The notes under the pieces were generated by a model. That model was not told the DNA's origin, ran no database searches, and worked only from the letters and a program-made list of their open reading frames with translations. This document shows, in pieces, positions 22,261 through 33,790 of a stretch of DNA of 64,000 bases. Every line of letters starts with the position of its first letter. Position 1 is the stretch's first letter. Source of the stretch: Episyrphus balteatus (taxonomy: Eukaryota > Arthropoda > Insecta > Diptera > Syrphidae); the NCBI RefSeq assembly GCF_945859705.1, contig NC_079135.1, forward strand, positions 125,978,551 to 126,042,550. The letters are read 5' to 3'. A program made the translations under genes and the position numbers.

Positions 22261-23984
22261 TAGGGTTGCCAATCGTACTGTAAAAAAGAGTACTGTACTC
22301 TATTTCACGTATGTGTACTATAATCTATAAGTCTGAGTGTACCACCGCACATAAACATATACCTCTATACGTTTACAAATTGGTGGATAAAATTAATTTT
22401 TCTAAAGATAATTGAATGAAAAAAAACGAGGCTTAAGATATTCGACCTTATAATTTCTAAATTTGAACAATTGTAATTTGAAGAGTACAAAACACTATAG
22501 TTTTGGTCGTTGTTTTAGTACGACCTTTTAGTTTTGTGTTTGTTTCCTAGTCAGACTTAAAATTTTATTTTTTTTAATTTCTATTTTGGAATGAGATTGA
22601 ATTAAAGAAAGGAATTAAGCTATTTTGAAAAACTTAAACTTTGTTTTTTATGGAACAAAATGAATCGCAACTGACTATTTTTCGTAACCTTGCAATTTTT
22701 GAACTGGTGTAACTTTTGCAGTTATCAATATAATTCATCGAAATAAAAAGAATAATAGAATATTTATACCTTGATTTTTTTTTCAGGTTTTAGATATTAA
22801 AGAAAAATGTTTAAAAAGGATTTTTTTAATAATTTAATTCTTTTTTATAATTAAAATTTTGTTCTCTTTTTTACTTTGTTTTGTTTAAGACCTCATTAGA
22901 CATTTTCTTGTAAAAATTCTAGGAATGTATTTATATTTGAGTTAAGCTTCTTATTTCTTTTTATTTCAATGAATTTATTGATAAGATAACTCCATTAATT
23001 GTGAGTCATATCTGTTCTTGCCACTTTAGTATTCACTGAGAGAGTATTTGTGCCCTTGATTATGAAAGTGGACTAAGTGTAAGTCACTCCCAAAAATAGG
23101 ATCAAATCTAGCCTAAAAATAATTATTATTTAAGGGGTAAAGTTTATTTGAAAGCGAAATTGCATTAAATGAACTTCTTGCTCCTTCAGTGATTGCATTA
23201 AAGAAATACAATTAAATCGTTATAAGAAAACTATTATGTAAGTTTTTCTTTAAACAATGCAAAAAGTGACTTAGAGCCGATTTTTCAATCTTCTAATAAA
23301 CAGTCAGTTAACTGTTTGACTAATAAAGTTATTAGGCTCATAAACAATCAGATAATAACATTGAATTTTTCAATCAAGAATAATTTATTCTACAGAATAA
23401 CAAAAAAAAAAATTGTCAAATTCAAAACTATTTAAAATTAAATGTCATTTTTATTAATAATTGTTTTTGTTTTCTTATGTTCCTCTGTATTTTTTGTCAA
23501 AATTCTTTCAAAGCAGCTTTGACAATTGACATACATTTTTTTTGAAATTATTCCTTAGAATAATTTTTATTCGTCTATGAAAGAAGCAGATAGTTTTATT
23601 CCTAGGAATAGCTAAATCTGCCTGTTGAAAAAATGATTTTTGCTCTATCTGAGGAATAAACACTAACTGACTGTTTATCTGACTATTGAAAAATTGGCCC
23701 TTAGTCTACTTTCATAATCATTAGCACATTTTCGGTTATGATTATGAAGTGGCGAGATGTGAGGAATAGGGCTTCATTGAAATTGATAAAAAAAATGAGC
23801 TCTTAATTTAAATGAATTTTGAATTTGTTTAAAAACAACAAAAAATTGTTATGTACCTACTGCAAGAAGCACCAAAAAATACATTTTCAAGACTTGAAAT
23901 AAATGGTACTCTTCTTTTTTTCAAATGTATACTCTTTTTTTCGTCTCCTAAGGCAAAAATACTCTATTCTTTCTGGCAACGCTA
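22261..23984. mobile_element. hAT-superfamily element, 1724 bp, with 8-bp target duplication
   Basis: The ends read TAGGGTTGCCA at the left and the inverse of TAGCGTTGCCA at the right. The 8-bp direct repeats cctgtatc at 22253-22260 and 23985-23992 flank them exactly. An 8-bp duplication with short TAGGGTTGCCA-like ends is characteristic of hAT transposons. No transposase open frame remains. A 427-bp MITE with its own TTA duplication is nested at 23274-23700. Confidence 0.85.
23274..23700. mobile_element. MITE nested in the hAT element (TTA duplication)
   Basis: The inverted ends begin GAGCCGATTTTTCAAT and its partner GGGCCAATTTTTCAAT and extend about 50 bp, including aaacagtcagttaactg-like motifs. 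TTA flanks both sides (23271-23273 and 23701-23703). The 3-bp TTA duplication fits PIF/Harbinger. It is non-coding. Confidence 0.75.
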
Positions 23985-24062
23985 CCTGTATCCAAATTTG
24001 GGAGGTTCTTAAAATTCGTCCTTAATTTTAGCTAAAAAAAATGCAATTTTTTTTCTTCTCTT

Positions 24063-24214
24063 AAGCCTGGTACGCTGCTCGCGCTAAATTTTAGCTCCCA
24101 TACAAATTATCGAAAATTTTTAGCCGAGATAAAATGGATCCCATACAAGTTATCGATAACTTGTATGGGAATTTTATCTCAGCTAAAATTTAGCGCGAGC
24201 AGCGTACCAGGCTT
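24063..24214. mobile_element. Near-perfect hairpin MITE (TACGC family, copy 2)
   Basis: The left arm AAGCCTGGTACGCTGCTCGC and about 35 bases are matched exactly by the inverse right arm. The centre is another perfect palindrome, cccatacaagttat followed by cgataacttgtatggg (24139-24168). The whole 152 bp would fold into an extended hairpin if transcribed. It shares 'ttttagctcccatacaa' with the MITE at 14127-14360. Confidence 0.8.
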
Positions 24215-25455
24215 TAAGATGCATTTTCAAAAAAAAAAAAAAAAAATTTCAAATTCTTCTTATAAATAATTTTAAAAGAAATGTTTAATGTGTTGGTATG
24301 GAATTTAGTAGTTTTTAATTGTTATTAATCAACATCTAAAAACAAAATTTCAAACATTTGCCCCATTTCAAAAATTTGACAGTTCAGTTTTTTTTTTTTT
24401 TAATCCAAAAATCGAAATTTAATTTTTTATGTCGAATTACTTTCAACAAATAATCATTTTTATCAAAAAACTAAACCGACTTCCATGGCTAAAACTGGGT
24501 TTTATAATTTTATAGTTTTTCTAATAGTTCCTATGGCCAGAACTGAACGAAATTAAAAGAATTATCAAAATTGTTTCACTCAGTCCAAAGTTATGAGATT
24601 GAAACAGAAAAAAAAAAAAAATACAGACCAATTGAATACCTCTTCCTTTTTGGAAGTCGGTAAAAAAAATCGAATTCAAATCGATCTCAATGCGTTTTAC
24701 GTGTCGTAAACAATGTCCCGAGCATGTTTGACAGAACGAAAAATCGATTTTAATTCGATTTTTTTTTAAAGGAATATTTAAGCTTTTTAATGCTTTTGTA
24801 TCAAAAATTTTGTTGAAATTAAATCAAATGCTTGTGAGAAATTAAAAAATTGAAAAAACCTTCTATGGCGGGTGACGTTAATAACGAATTTTGATAAAAA
24901 AAAAAACTTTTACATCAAAAGATAGACCTTTGCTTAGAAATATTTGAATTTTTCATCAACATTTTTTGAACCGTTTTTGTGAAAATTAAATTTTCAAAAT
25001 TGGTATATTGGAGGTTCCGATATTTTTGGTCTTAAAAAAATAAAATCACATTAAATCTAAAAGTTCAGAAACATCAAATTATGATCAATATTAGGTGTAA
25101 AAAGACCTCTGACAGCAACTTTGCATTTTATGTTGTCGGCCATCGTTTGGGAAATTCGAAAGAAAGCTGTGTTATTTAAATCTTACACCTGAAAGTCGAC
25201 AGCGAAAATATTTTTTATTTCAATTTTCCTTGGAACTGTATTATTTTAAAGGTATAATTACACCGCCCACTTTTTGCAAAAAGTGAAAATTTTCTAATGC
25301 TTTTATGATAGTTTTTCCGACATAGGCGCTTGAAATTTTCAAATTTATTTGTTGATATTTTTTCTGAGTGGAAAACTTAAAAACAATTATGAAAAAAGCT
25401 AAATTTTGTTTTAAAAAATGTATACTCATCAGAAAATCAACTGCTAGCGAGAAAT
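24215..25455. other. Gene-free intergenic stretch
   Basis: AT-rich spacer with poly-A and poly-T runs. No exon, RNA gene or bounded element was recognised. Confidence 0.3.
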
Positions 25456-25548
25456 AAATTTGTAATTGTGCAAAAAGTTGCTAATGTAGTTATACCTTTA
25501 ACATTGGACATTTTCCTACTGCACCATATGGTGTAGAATAAATTTGTA

Positions 25549-26876
25549 AATCAGCTTACATGAAGCCTCAAGAGGCGCGCCTCTTTTCAAACGTAATGAG
25601 TGCAAAAGAGAAAAAAGATGAAACAAAAAATTATCCGACCAGAGAGTCGTGGGTGGGAATTCTGAGATTCTTTTTTGACGTTTCTTTTTCCACTTTTCCT
25701 TTTTTCAACATTCTCTTTCATTTCTTTATGCTTCTTGGTGCAATACAACAACAACAAATTTTAAATCAAAAGAGAAATGTCAAATTTGAGTCCTGGGCCC
25801 CTGTTCTGTAACTTTATCACTGGCGATAAACGTTTTTCAATGTCTCTAAAATCCATTTTCTTCCATAAATAAAGCAAAATTTCTTTCAAATTCAGAATGT
25901 ATGAATTAAGAAATTATGATCTGGAACAAAATTTCTTTTATTTTGATGAGATTAAATGGATTTTAAAGCCATTCAAATATCATACGTTAACGTTTTGTTT
26001 ATTGCTCTCTCTATTTAATTAGTAGAAGAAGATAGGGACACATAGCAATAGCAACCACACGTTAACGAACGTATGCCGTAGTCCGACTGCTGGACTTAAG
26101 AGGCATCGTGTAATAGTACGCGCCTCACAGAATGATTATCAAAAGAAAATTAGAAAAAAGATTCAAAGCTGAAACACAATCACGCTTTAGAGCGTCGCTT
26201 CGTTGCGTTACGTTAAGAAATCCTCAAAGCGCGCTTCTGTCACTTTGACTTTGAACAGCTGATTGCAACATAAAATCTGCTGTCAAATAAAAAAAACACA
26301 GTCACTCACAAAATTATTGGGCCAAGTCTCTATCTTGATTAAATTGTGGAAAAATGAAAAAGGATATTAATGTGTTTAAAAAATGCATAGAAATTTGTTT
26401 ATTCTTTAATCCTATAGTTATAAAAACAAAACCAATCAAAATATATTGTTTTTAACAATAAAACTTAGTCTAAAACATCATTAATTTTTTTTTGTTTTTA
26501 ATACGTAAATTGTTTTGATTTAAAATATCTCGATGTCGTTTTTTTGTGCAAAATCTATATAGAGAAATTAAAAAACACACATAGTTTTGCAATAATTTAT
26601 TTTTTTTTATTCACATTTGGCGCAATAATAATGTGGGTGACTGTAACTATGTCTGTTAAATGTCAGAAAGCGAGCAAAAGTTCAGTCTGGTTGAACTTTT
26701 GCTCGCTTTCTTACGTTTCCTTACGTTTGTCAAAAAAAGCGTACGTAAGAAAAGCGTCATTGTGTGAGGATACACAGATTTCCTATAGTTGAACTTTTCG
26801 CAGTTGTCAAAATCGACGGCAAAGCGTGATTGTGTTTCAGCTTTCAAGCCTCTTGAGGCTTCATGTAATAGCTGAC
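25549..26876. mobile_element. TA-inserting element, copy B (1328 bp)
   Basis: The ends match copy A at 2181-2469 (tcagcttacatgaagcctca at the left, ttcatgtaatagctgac at the right). TA at 25547-25548 and 26877-26878 flank it; comparison with the adjacent tandem unit shows the intact target tttgTAattg. Interior sequence such as gcatcgtgtaatagtacgcg is shared with copy A. It is longer because another element (26167-26842) is inserted inside. No transposase was found. Confidence 0.8.
26167..26842. mobile_element. 676-bp element nested in copy B, TTCAA duplication
   Basis: The left end AGCTGAAACACAATCACGCT is an exact inverse of the right end agcgtgattgtgtttcagct. TTCAA occurs on both sides (26162-26166 and 26843-26847). 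The interior holds a palindrome around aaaagttcagtctggttgaa (about 26686). Non-coding; superfamily unassigned. Confidence 0.75.
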
Positions 26877-27771
26877 TAATTGTGCAAAAAGTTTCTAATG
26901 TAATTATACCTTTAACATTGGACATTTCCCTACTGCATTTTTTTTATATATTCAACTGAATGCGTTCATTACCAAATGAAATTGGCATCACTAGTAAATT
27001 TTCGCCACTTCGCCTTCGCCTTGATTTCAAATTTGACAGCCAGTAAAAATTTCAAAGTCGCACAAGAAAAACAAGCAACATTTTCGTCCGGGTGAAATTG
27101 AAATTAACGTTTTAATTCAAGCTGTGAGAAATATAATTTTTGTTCGAAACAAATTTATTCAGAATTTCTTTTAAACTATATTTGGTTATTTAGTATTTAT
27201 ATTGTTGAATTGAAGAAACATAAATATAAAAAAAAGAAACTATTGGTAAGTGAAATACATTTGCTATGGAAAGAGTAATTTGAGCGTTCGATATTCTTTT
27301 CCTAATTAACCCCCATGAAAAAAGTACATAAGAAAGCATAAAATAATTTAGTAGATGGTTTAGATTTTCTTCAATATGATTATGAATTTTAATTTAAATT
27401 TTCATTTGTTATTAGTATATAAACATTTCCATTGAAAATTAATCGAATTGGAATTTATTATTTTGCAAAATATAACTGTCAGAAAATTCCCCAACCAAAA
27501 GTTTTCCCCCAAAAAATATATAACCATCCTGCTTTAACTAATGTACATGCGCAGTATTATTTTGTTTTATTTCTTCTTTTTTTTCAAATTTGGGGTAGGC
27601 CGGTTAGTTAAATGCATTCATAGAAATGTCAAAACATAGCTTACGGCGAAATAAATTTAAAAACATCGCAAACAGTACACACGGCTGAAGGGAAATTTGG
27701 TCAAACATACATAAAATAATGTAACACGCGAATAGCATATTTTCACTTAAGCCAGGGGCCCTATTTTGTAA

Positions 27772-28596
27772 AACGATTACACTGGTCAACAAAATTTAAT
27801 TTTTTTTTTGGTGTCGAGACTAAGATATACTCTTCTATAAGTTTTCGGTGTGCTGAACTCGAATCTGAAGTCAGAAATATCCTATCAGCTCTCGTTTTTG
27901 AAATATAACCGTTAGAAAGTTCAAAAAAATTGATTTTGGACTTATTTTGAAGTTAACAAGATTTTTCCTAGATGAACCAAAATATACTTTTCTGAAGGTT
28001 TTCGGTGTGTTGAACTCGAATCGGAAGTCAAAAAAATCCTATCAGCTCCTATTTTGGAGATATTACCGTTAGAAACTGCAAAAAAAACGTTTTCTTACCA
28101 CTTTTGATGTCATGCCTCAATTTGAAGATTTTTTTAAAAATATAAATCATAACGGTTTATATAAAAACTATTTTTCTTCTTTCAAAAACTTTTTAAATCT
28201 TTGCAATATCTTTTTTACTGCCCGAGATATTTTGAAATGAAGTAAGTGTGTTTTTATCAAAAAGGAGATGAAAACGTGATATCTGTTTGATGCATTACAA
28301 AAAACTGACGATATCTCGAACAATAAAAAAGATTTCGAAAAGATTTAAAAAGATCTTGAAAGAAGGAAAATAGTTCTTATAGAAACCGTTATAATTTATA
28401 CTAAAAAAAAAAAAATTTTCTTCACATAAAGCATAACCTCAAAAGTATTTTTTTTACATCTTCTAACGGTCATATTTCAAAAACGGAAGCTGATAGGATA
28501 TTTCTGACTTTAGATTCGAATTCAGCACCCCGAAAACCTATACAAAAGTATATCATAGTCTCGGCACCAAAAACCTTGTAGACCTGTGTTATCGTT
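27772..28596. mobile_element. Inverted-repeat element of the CACTGGTC family, copy 1
   Basis: The left end AACGATTACACTGGTCAACA is the imperfect inverse of the right end, which finishes gacctgtgttatcgtt. Both arms continue for more than 100 bp with 'gttttcggtgtgctgaactc' and 'ataaccgttagaaa' motifs. The left arm is partly duplicated around 27960-28090. An inner pair of inverted segments flanks 28140-28400. No protein is encoded. Confidence 0.75.
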
Positions 28597-28662
28597 GAAA
28601 CTACTTCGTTCTTGTTAAAATGCGATTAGGTATTATGATAATCGTTTTATTTTAACGGTACT

Positions 28663-28697
28663 CAAACGATAGGCAACTGTCATTTGCCTATCGTTTG
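28663..28697. repeat. Perfect 14-bp stem hairpin
   Basis: caaacgataggcaa is followed by a 7-base loop and then its exact inverse. Similar to the atcgtt ends of the preceding element but separate from it. Function unknown. Confidence 0.5.
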
Positions 28698-29386
28698 ACT
28701 TTCGTTCTCGTTTGGATTGCTTAGAAAAAAAATTTGCCAAACTTCGAAGCCAATTTTTTTTCTACTGATTGCAATAAACATACAAAAATATAAACATACT
28801 CAAGTATTAAAACGAACAAGCAAATTTTTTATTATTATTAAAGCACCACAACACAACAAAAGAATAAAACAAACAATTGAACAATTAATCTTCATGGCCA
28901 ATTAGCAATGGCAAAGATAAAGTTCTTCTTTAAACTCATAAAAAAAATAGTCAAAGTCACAAAATATGTCCATAACTTCAATTTTGTTATGTTTTTGAAT
29001 AGAAAATATTATTAAATTTTCTCACTCAAGATGTTTCTTTATCAATTTTTTGACAGCTATTAATAGGCGGCCTTCAAGCAAACAGGTCCGACTTCGGTCC
29101 GAATCCGCTCCGCCTCAGGCGGAGCTGAGTCCGACTTCGAGGCAGAAACTGGTCCGAAGGCGGCTCAAATTAGTATGGAAATTAGAATCACCGCCGAGCC
29201 GATTTTATATGTATTGGTTTTTTCACCACGATTTCTCCTTCGACTTTGTGTTCATACACAAAAAGTTGCAAGTGTGTGAGTGCAACCCCGATTTTCGCGG
29301 TATGAGGTCGGAGTTTCTTTGTTGAACTCAGTTTTCTTGCTTGAAGGGCGTGAAGTTGGATGCGCTTGAAAAAAAAATTGTGAATC

Positions 29387-30482
29387 TACACGGAGAAAAA
29401 TGAATCTAGTATTTTATACTCCATATGACTAGTAAGGTAATTAAAGTAAAAAGCCCTAGATTTTAAGTAAAATTAACCTTACGTATTGAACATTTCTTGG
29501 ATCCGTAAAGTAATTTTTACAAGAAAGTTATGGTGAACAAATTATAGTAGTATATACCTTACGAGTAGCAATATTTTCTTTACGTAGAGTCAAATATACC
29601 TTCAACCAAAAAAGTGTATGAATCTTTTCACTTTAAGATTCTAGTAAAACATATTTTACAAATTTAACTATTCTATGAATAAATTTTACCTTACACTAAA
29701 GTAATAATAATACTGAATTCTAGGAAATTTCCCCAATAGAGATCAGTACCCTCGATACATAGAAAAAACTCTTAAAGCTGTCATTGAAAAGTGCGCCATT
29801 TTTTCTCCATTTGTGTTCAATTTTTATTTTTTGTCAAAACTTTTAGGTGACGAGTGCGGGATAATTACATTAATTCATAAAGAATTCGCAAACTATTAGA
29901 TCAAATAAAGTCAATTTAATTTTTATTGAGGATATTTGCCTAAATAAAATTGTATGCATTTATCTTACAGAAATTAATTAAAATAAAAAAAGGTGATTTT
30001 TGTAATTATTGAAAAACATAACAGGGTCATACGTTACTTACTTCTAAATAGCTTTGAGGATTAAGTACGTGTTACCTAGTTATGCTTTTCAATAATTACA
30101 AAAATCAACTTTTTTATTTTAGTTTTTGTAAGATAAATGCATACAATTTTATTTAGAAAATGTCATCAATAAAAATGAAATTGACTTTACTTGATCCAAT
30201 CTGTAACTAAATTATATACCTTCCATAGAGAAGTTCAATTTACTTTAAAAATCAGTATTTTCAGCCTTATAGTAAGGTTAAATATGTACCTAACTTTCTA
30301 GTAATTTCTATTAGAAATTCATACAAAAAAAGGCTTTACTGTAAAGTTAATCATAAGCTATAAATTTACTAGAAAAGTAAGGTAAATTCCATTTTATTGG
30401 GGAGTCATCCCTATTTAAACTTTACATTAAAGTTAAATATACCAGAAATAAGGTGGTTCATACCTTATTTTTTCTCCGTGTA
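29387..30482. mobile_element. 1.1-kb foldback-type element with TACACGGAGAAAAA ends
   Basis: The ends read TACACGGAGAAAAA in inverted orientation. Subterminal arms on both sides contain many 'aaggtaa' and 'ttacctt'-type motifs. The central 340 bp (about 29870-30210) is a second large palindrome whose arms share 'aaattgtatgcatttatctt' and 'ttttgtaattattgaaaa'. No transposase was found and no duplication could be defined. Confidence 0.7.
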
Positions 30483-31344
30483 TAGTTTCATTTTGTGCCA
30501 AAGCATTTTACCTCGTTTTTAAGTTGAAATTCCATATTGTAATCTTTGCATACTTGTGTTATATCCTTTTTAGATGTCTTTGGGTAGCTCAAAGTTAATT
30601 TTGATACTTATATGGCTACTTTAAAAGAACAGTTTATTTTTTACCTCTGTTGATTTCCTAAACAGTCAAAAAGTATCGACTTTTGTAGCGACTGCAAGTG
30701 GTTGAAAGGAGTTCGATATTTGTTACAGGGCGAATAATGGGCATAGAATAAAATCTGAAAAAATCATAGAACTTTTTAATTTATATATAGACGATTGAGT
30801 AGATGTCTTCATTAATTTTCGAAAAAAAGAAAACAGCAAATAAGGACCGGCCTAATATGTATAAGTAAATGTACCTTTCGAAAGAATTTATAATGAGTGT
30901 TATTGGTCAGATGGCCACGAACAATGAAATGTTTGCTATTGATATTATTTTTTTTCCTTGCGCACTAGCGCACGCTTATTAGAAACTTTTCATCAGGCCT
31001 TGCAAAGTACTTCAAAGTACTGAAGACTACATTCAGTTGTTTTCTCTATGAACAAGAAGGCGTTTAATTTTTTATGTAAGTTTAAGTACTATAAAGAGTT
31101 CAAAGAAAAATATCTTTTTTACAAAGCAACTAATTCTTTTAATTTGCTGACTCTAAGTGCACTCGCTCGCTACAGAATTGAACGGTGTTAATATTGGAAT
31201 CATTTAAGCGAATTGTTGTGTTGGGGTTGTACCCTGTTGATTGCACACAACAAATGTCAAAATATTTAAAAAACAAATTTGCTTCACTTCGGCCTAATTT
31301 ATTCACACTCAATTAAAATCGTCATTTAAAAGACGAACATTTTA
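30483..31344. other. Gene-free stretch
   Basis: No exon, RNA gene or bounded element was recognised between the two inverted-repeat elements. Confidence 0.3.
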
Positions 31345-32003
31345 AAAGGAGAATGGGCATATTGGACGTTTGGCGGCCAGTAATGAAATTGGTATCAAAT
31401 GAAAGAACTATAACGTAGGAAAAATTTTTACTATGGCCATTTCGTTTTAATGCATTTGGAATGGAAGATATGGCAATATTAGTGTTGTTAATGCATCGAG
31501 CAATATGCGAAGGGCAAATTGAATTACTATTTTAATTAAATTATGAAATATGATTTTATGTCATTTTTTCTATGATTTAAAACCTCAATCTTGAATATCC
31601 GACCAATGGAACTCAAAATATAAGCTTTTTAAGCCATCTACTTCAAGATTTAGTTTTTGAGTTTTCAAAGGGAAAAAACAAACAAAAAATTGGAAAAAAA
31701 GTCTTAAAATAGACTTGAAATTGATGTTTTAAAAAGCCAATATTTTGGGTTCTATTGGTTGGATATCCAAGATAAAGGTCTTCAGGATCATATCTTGCAC
31801 TTGAAATACACGTTCAATTTTAAACATTGAGACAATTTGCATTAACTTTTAAATGCAAAAATGCATTTCATCCGTTTGTGAAGAACGTTAGAAGGATAAA
31901 ACTTCTGCACAATGTATGTAAGATTTAACTACATCAAAAAATAACAAAATCGTTCTTGGCCGCGGAGCGTCCAGGTTCCATACAAAATTGCCCATTCTCC
32001 TTT
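31345..32003. mobile_element. 659-bp inverted-repeat element
   Basis: The ends are AAAGGAGAATGGGCA and its exact inverse, with further paired sequence (ggacg, gcggcc) just inside. An inner palindrome at about 31590-31790 pairs 'cttgaatatccgaccaatgg' with its near inverse. No duplication defined; non-coding. Confidence 0.65.
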
Positions 32004-32104
32004 CTAGATTATTGTTATTTTCAGACATACATTTCTGTACTTACTTCTTGTTTTCTGCACAGAAATAAATAGTAGGTTCATACCATAACAAAACTGTTTT
32101 ACAA

Positions 32105-32700
32105 TTGAATCATTTATTTTCAAAACATGATAAGTCCATGATTTCAAATTTTTCAGGAGAAGAAAAAAACGTTCTATCTTCTTTTGTTAAGTGTAGCAAA
32201 ATGTATAAAAAATATATTTTGTAGAACTTTTACCTAGCTACAGAATATCGTTTGGTATTTACTTTTTGGACCGATTGTTTAAAAGATAAAAAATAAAAAC
32301 GATTTTGGACTTATCATACTTTGAAAATAAACGAATGTGAAATTAGTTTTAAAATGAATATACAATTGCATTTGGGAATAGAATATAATGTTTCGAGTAG
32401 TTATTTTACTTGAAAGAAGCTTTCAAGTTAAGATTCTGAGACAGTAGTCAGCTTCTCTATGTGTAGTCAATTACTCATAAAAAAGTTGCTGTTTATTTTC
32501 AAAAGATGATAAGTCCGGGACTTTTATGATGTTTTGACAATAAAAATTTTTTTTCGCTTAGCTGTAAAATCGAATATAGACTGTGTAGATGCTTCATATT
32601 TTGAAGGCAGGTGTGGTTATCCCCCAAGAACATATTCAGTTAAAAAAACGAATTTTGAAAAAAAGTGGACTTATCATGCTTTGAAAATAAACGATTCAAT
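32105..32700. repeat. Two tandem copies of a small inverted-repeat unit
   Basis: catttattttcaaaacatga with taagtcc at about 32109 is the inverse of ggacttatcatactttgaaa at about 32305. The same pair recurs at about 32488 and 32668. Each pair bounds roughly 200-230 bp. This looks like two copies of one MITE-like unit or a duplicated insertion. Confidence 0.6.
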
Positions 32701-32986
32701 TATTATGAGCACTAGATGGTGCTACTAGTTAATCCCTGCGACATTTCATTTCAAAAAAGTAAATTTTTACTAGCACAAAAGTATAAATTCAATACATTTT
32801 GGCGTTTTATGACACCCTAACTTCACTGGACACACGTTTTTCACAAGACGTAAAGATCGGAATTCATTTATAATTTCAGCCGTGTTTTTTTGATAACTCA
32901 GTACTTAGCTCAGTAAAATTTTTCACGGGAAAGTATAAACAAAAGTTTTTATTTGTTGTTTTATAGAGGATTTTTTTCTAAACTTA

Positions 32987-33787
32987 TAGCCTTTTCCCAC
33001 CAGATCCAAAACGCGGTTTTCGACAAAATTTTTTTGAAAACTTGAAATGTGTTCCCACCGGAAATTTTCAGGTTTTCGTTTGACATTTTAATTATTTTAA
33101 TTCTGCAACACCCCAGAACCCTCAAAATTAATGGCAAACAAAGATAAAAACGCACTCTTTTGAACGGTATTCTATTGTTTTTTATTAAACAAGTAAAAAG
33201 AAAACATTTAATAACATATAAACAGTGAATAAAATCTTGTAAATTATACTACGTTTCCACCTACCGTAAAACCGAGATTTAGCTAAGTAGATTTATCATA
33301 AATCTCGAGTTTTATTCTAAATCTCGGATTGAAAGTAGGTGAACATTTTAGATTTAGGGTAGCTGAACCCATATCTGAGATTTAGCGAAGTAGATTTAAA
33401 ATAAATCTCGAGATTTATTGTACATCTACTTAGCTAAATCTCGGATTCAGCGTAGGTGGAAACTGGAAACGTAGTATTATTTTTTTTCGTTTAATTTGAT
33501 AACCATTTCTTCCAAACGCCATAGTTCAAGTCATCACACAACATCTTATTCTTGTTTCGTGTTTTCTTTAAAGACAAAGAAGGACAAAGATAGTTTTAGT
33601 TCACCCAAATTCACCGCAATAGAGAGCTGAATTCTTTAATTTTTCAGGTTTTAAGTGGTTTTATATAAAACTTGTGTTTTACGAACAAATCTGCTGAGCA
33701 GAAATGTATGTTAAAACATGAGTTTTGGTACAGGTTTTGGATTTTTTTTTTGCCATAACCGCGTTTTAGCTCAGTGGAAAAAGGCTA
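32987..33787. mobile_element. PIF/Harbinger-like element, copy 2, with nested MITE
   Basis: The ends begin TAGCCTTTTCCCACCA and finish with the inverse, gtggaaaaaggcta. TTA flanks both sides (32984-32986 and 33788-33790). Subterminal motifs such as aaacgcggttttcg and 'aaacttgtgttttacgaa' match copy 1 at 2603-3400. A 228-bp MITE is inserted at 33248-33475. No transposase. Confidence 0.78.
33248..33475. mobile_element. 228-bp MITE nested in PIF-like copy 2
   Basis: The left end ACTACGTTTCCACCTACC pairs with the right end, which reads ggtggaaactggaaacgtagt. ATTAT is repeated at 33243-33247 and 33476-33480. Arms contain several copies of aaatctcgg, ccgagattt and 'agctaagtagat'. Non-coding; superfamily not assigned. 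Confidence 0.75.
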
Positions 33788-33790
33788 TTA

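Larger units (their letters stand above)
25456..26937. repeat. Tandem duplication, second copy split by a transposon
   Basis: A unit of about 85 bp starts aataaatttgtaattgtgca and continues through 'ttatacctttaacattggac' and 'cctactgca'. It is complete at about 25452-25535. It begins again at about 25536 (aataaatttgta), is interrupted by the element at 25549-26876, and resumes at 26879 with attgtgcaaaaag. The first copy therefore shows the pre-insertion target. Confidence 0.75.

Noticed and set aside
27000..27250. Possible noncoding first exon with a GTAAGT donor near 27246
   Set aside because: A single donor-like match with no downstream exon or promoter motif is not enough.
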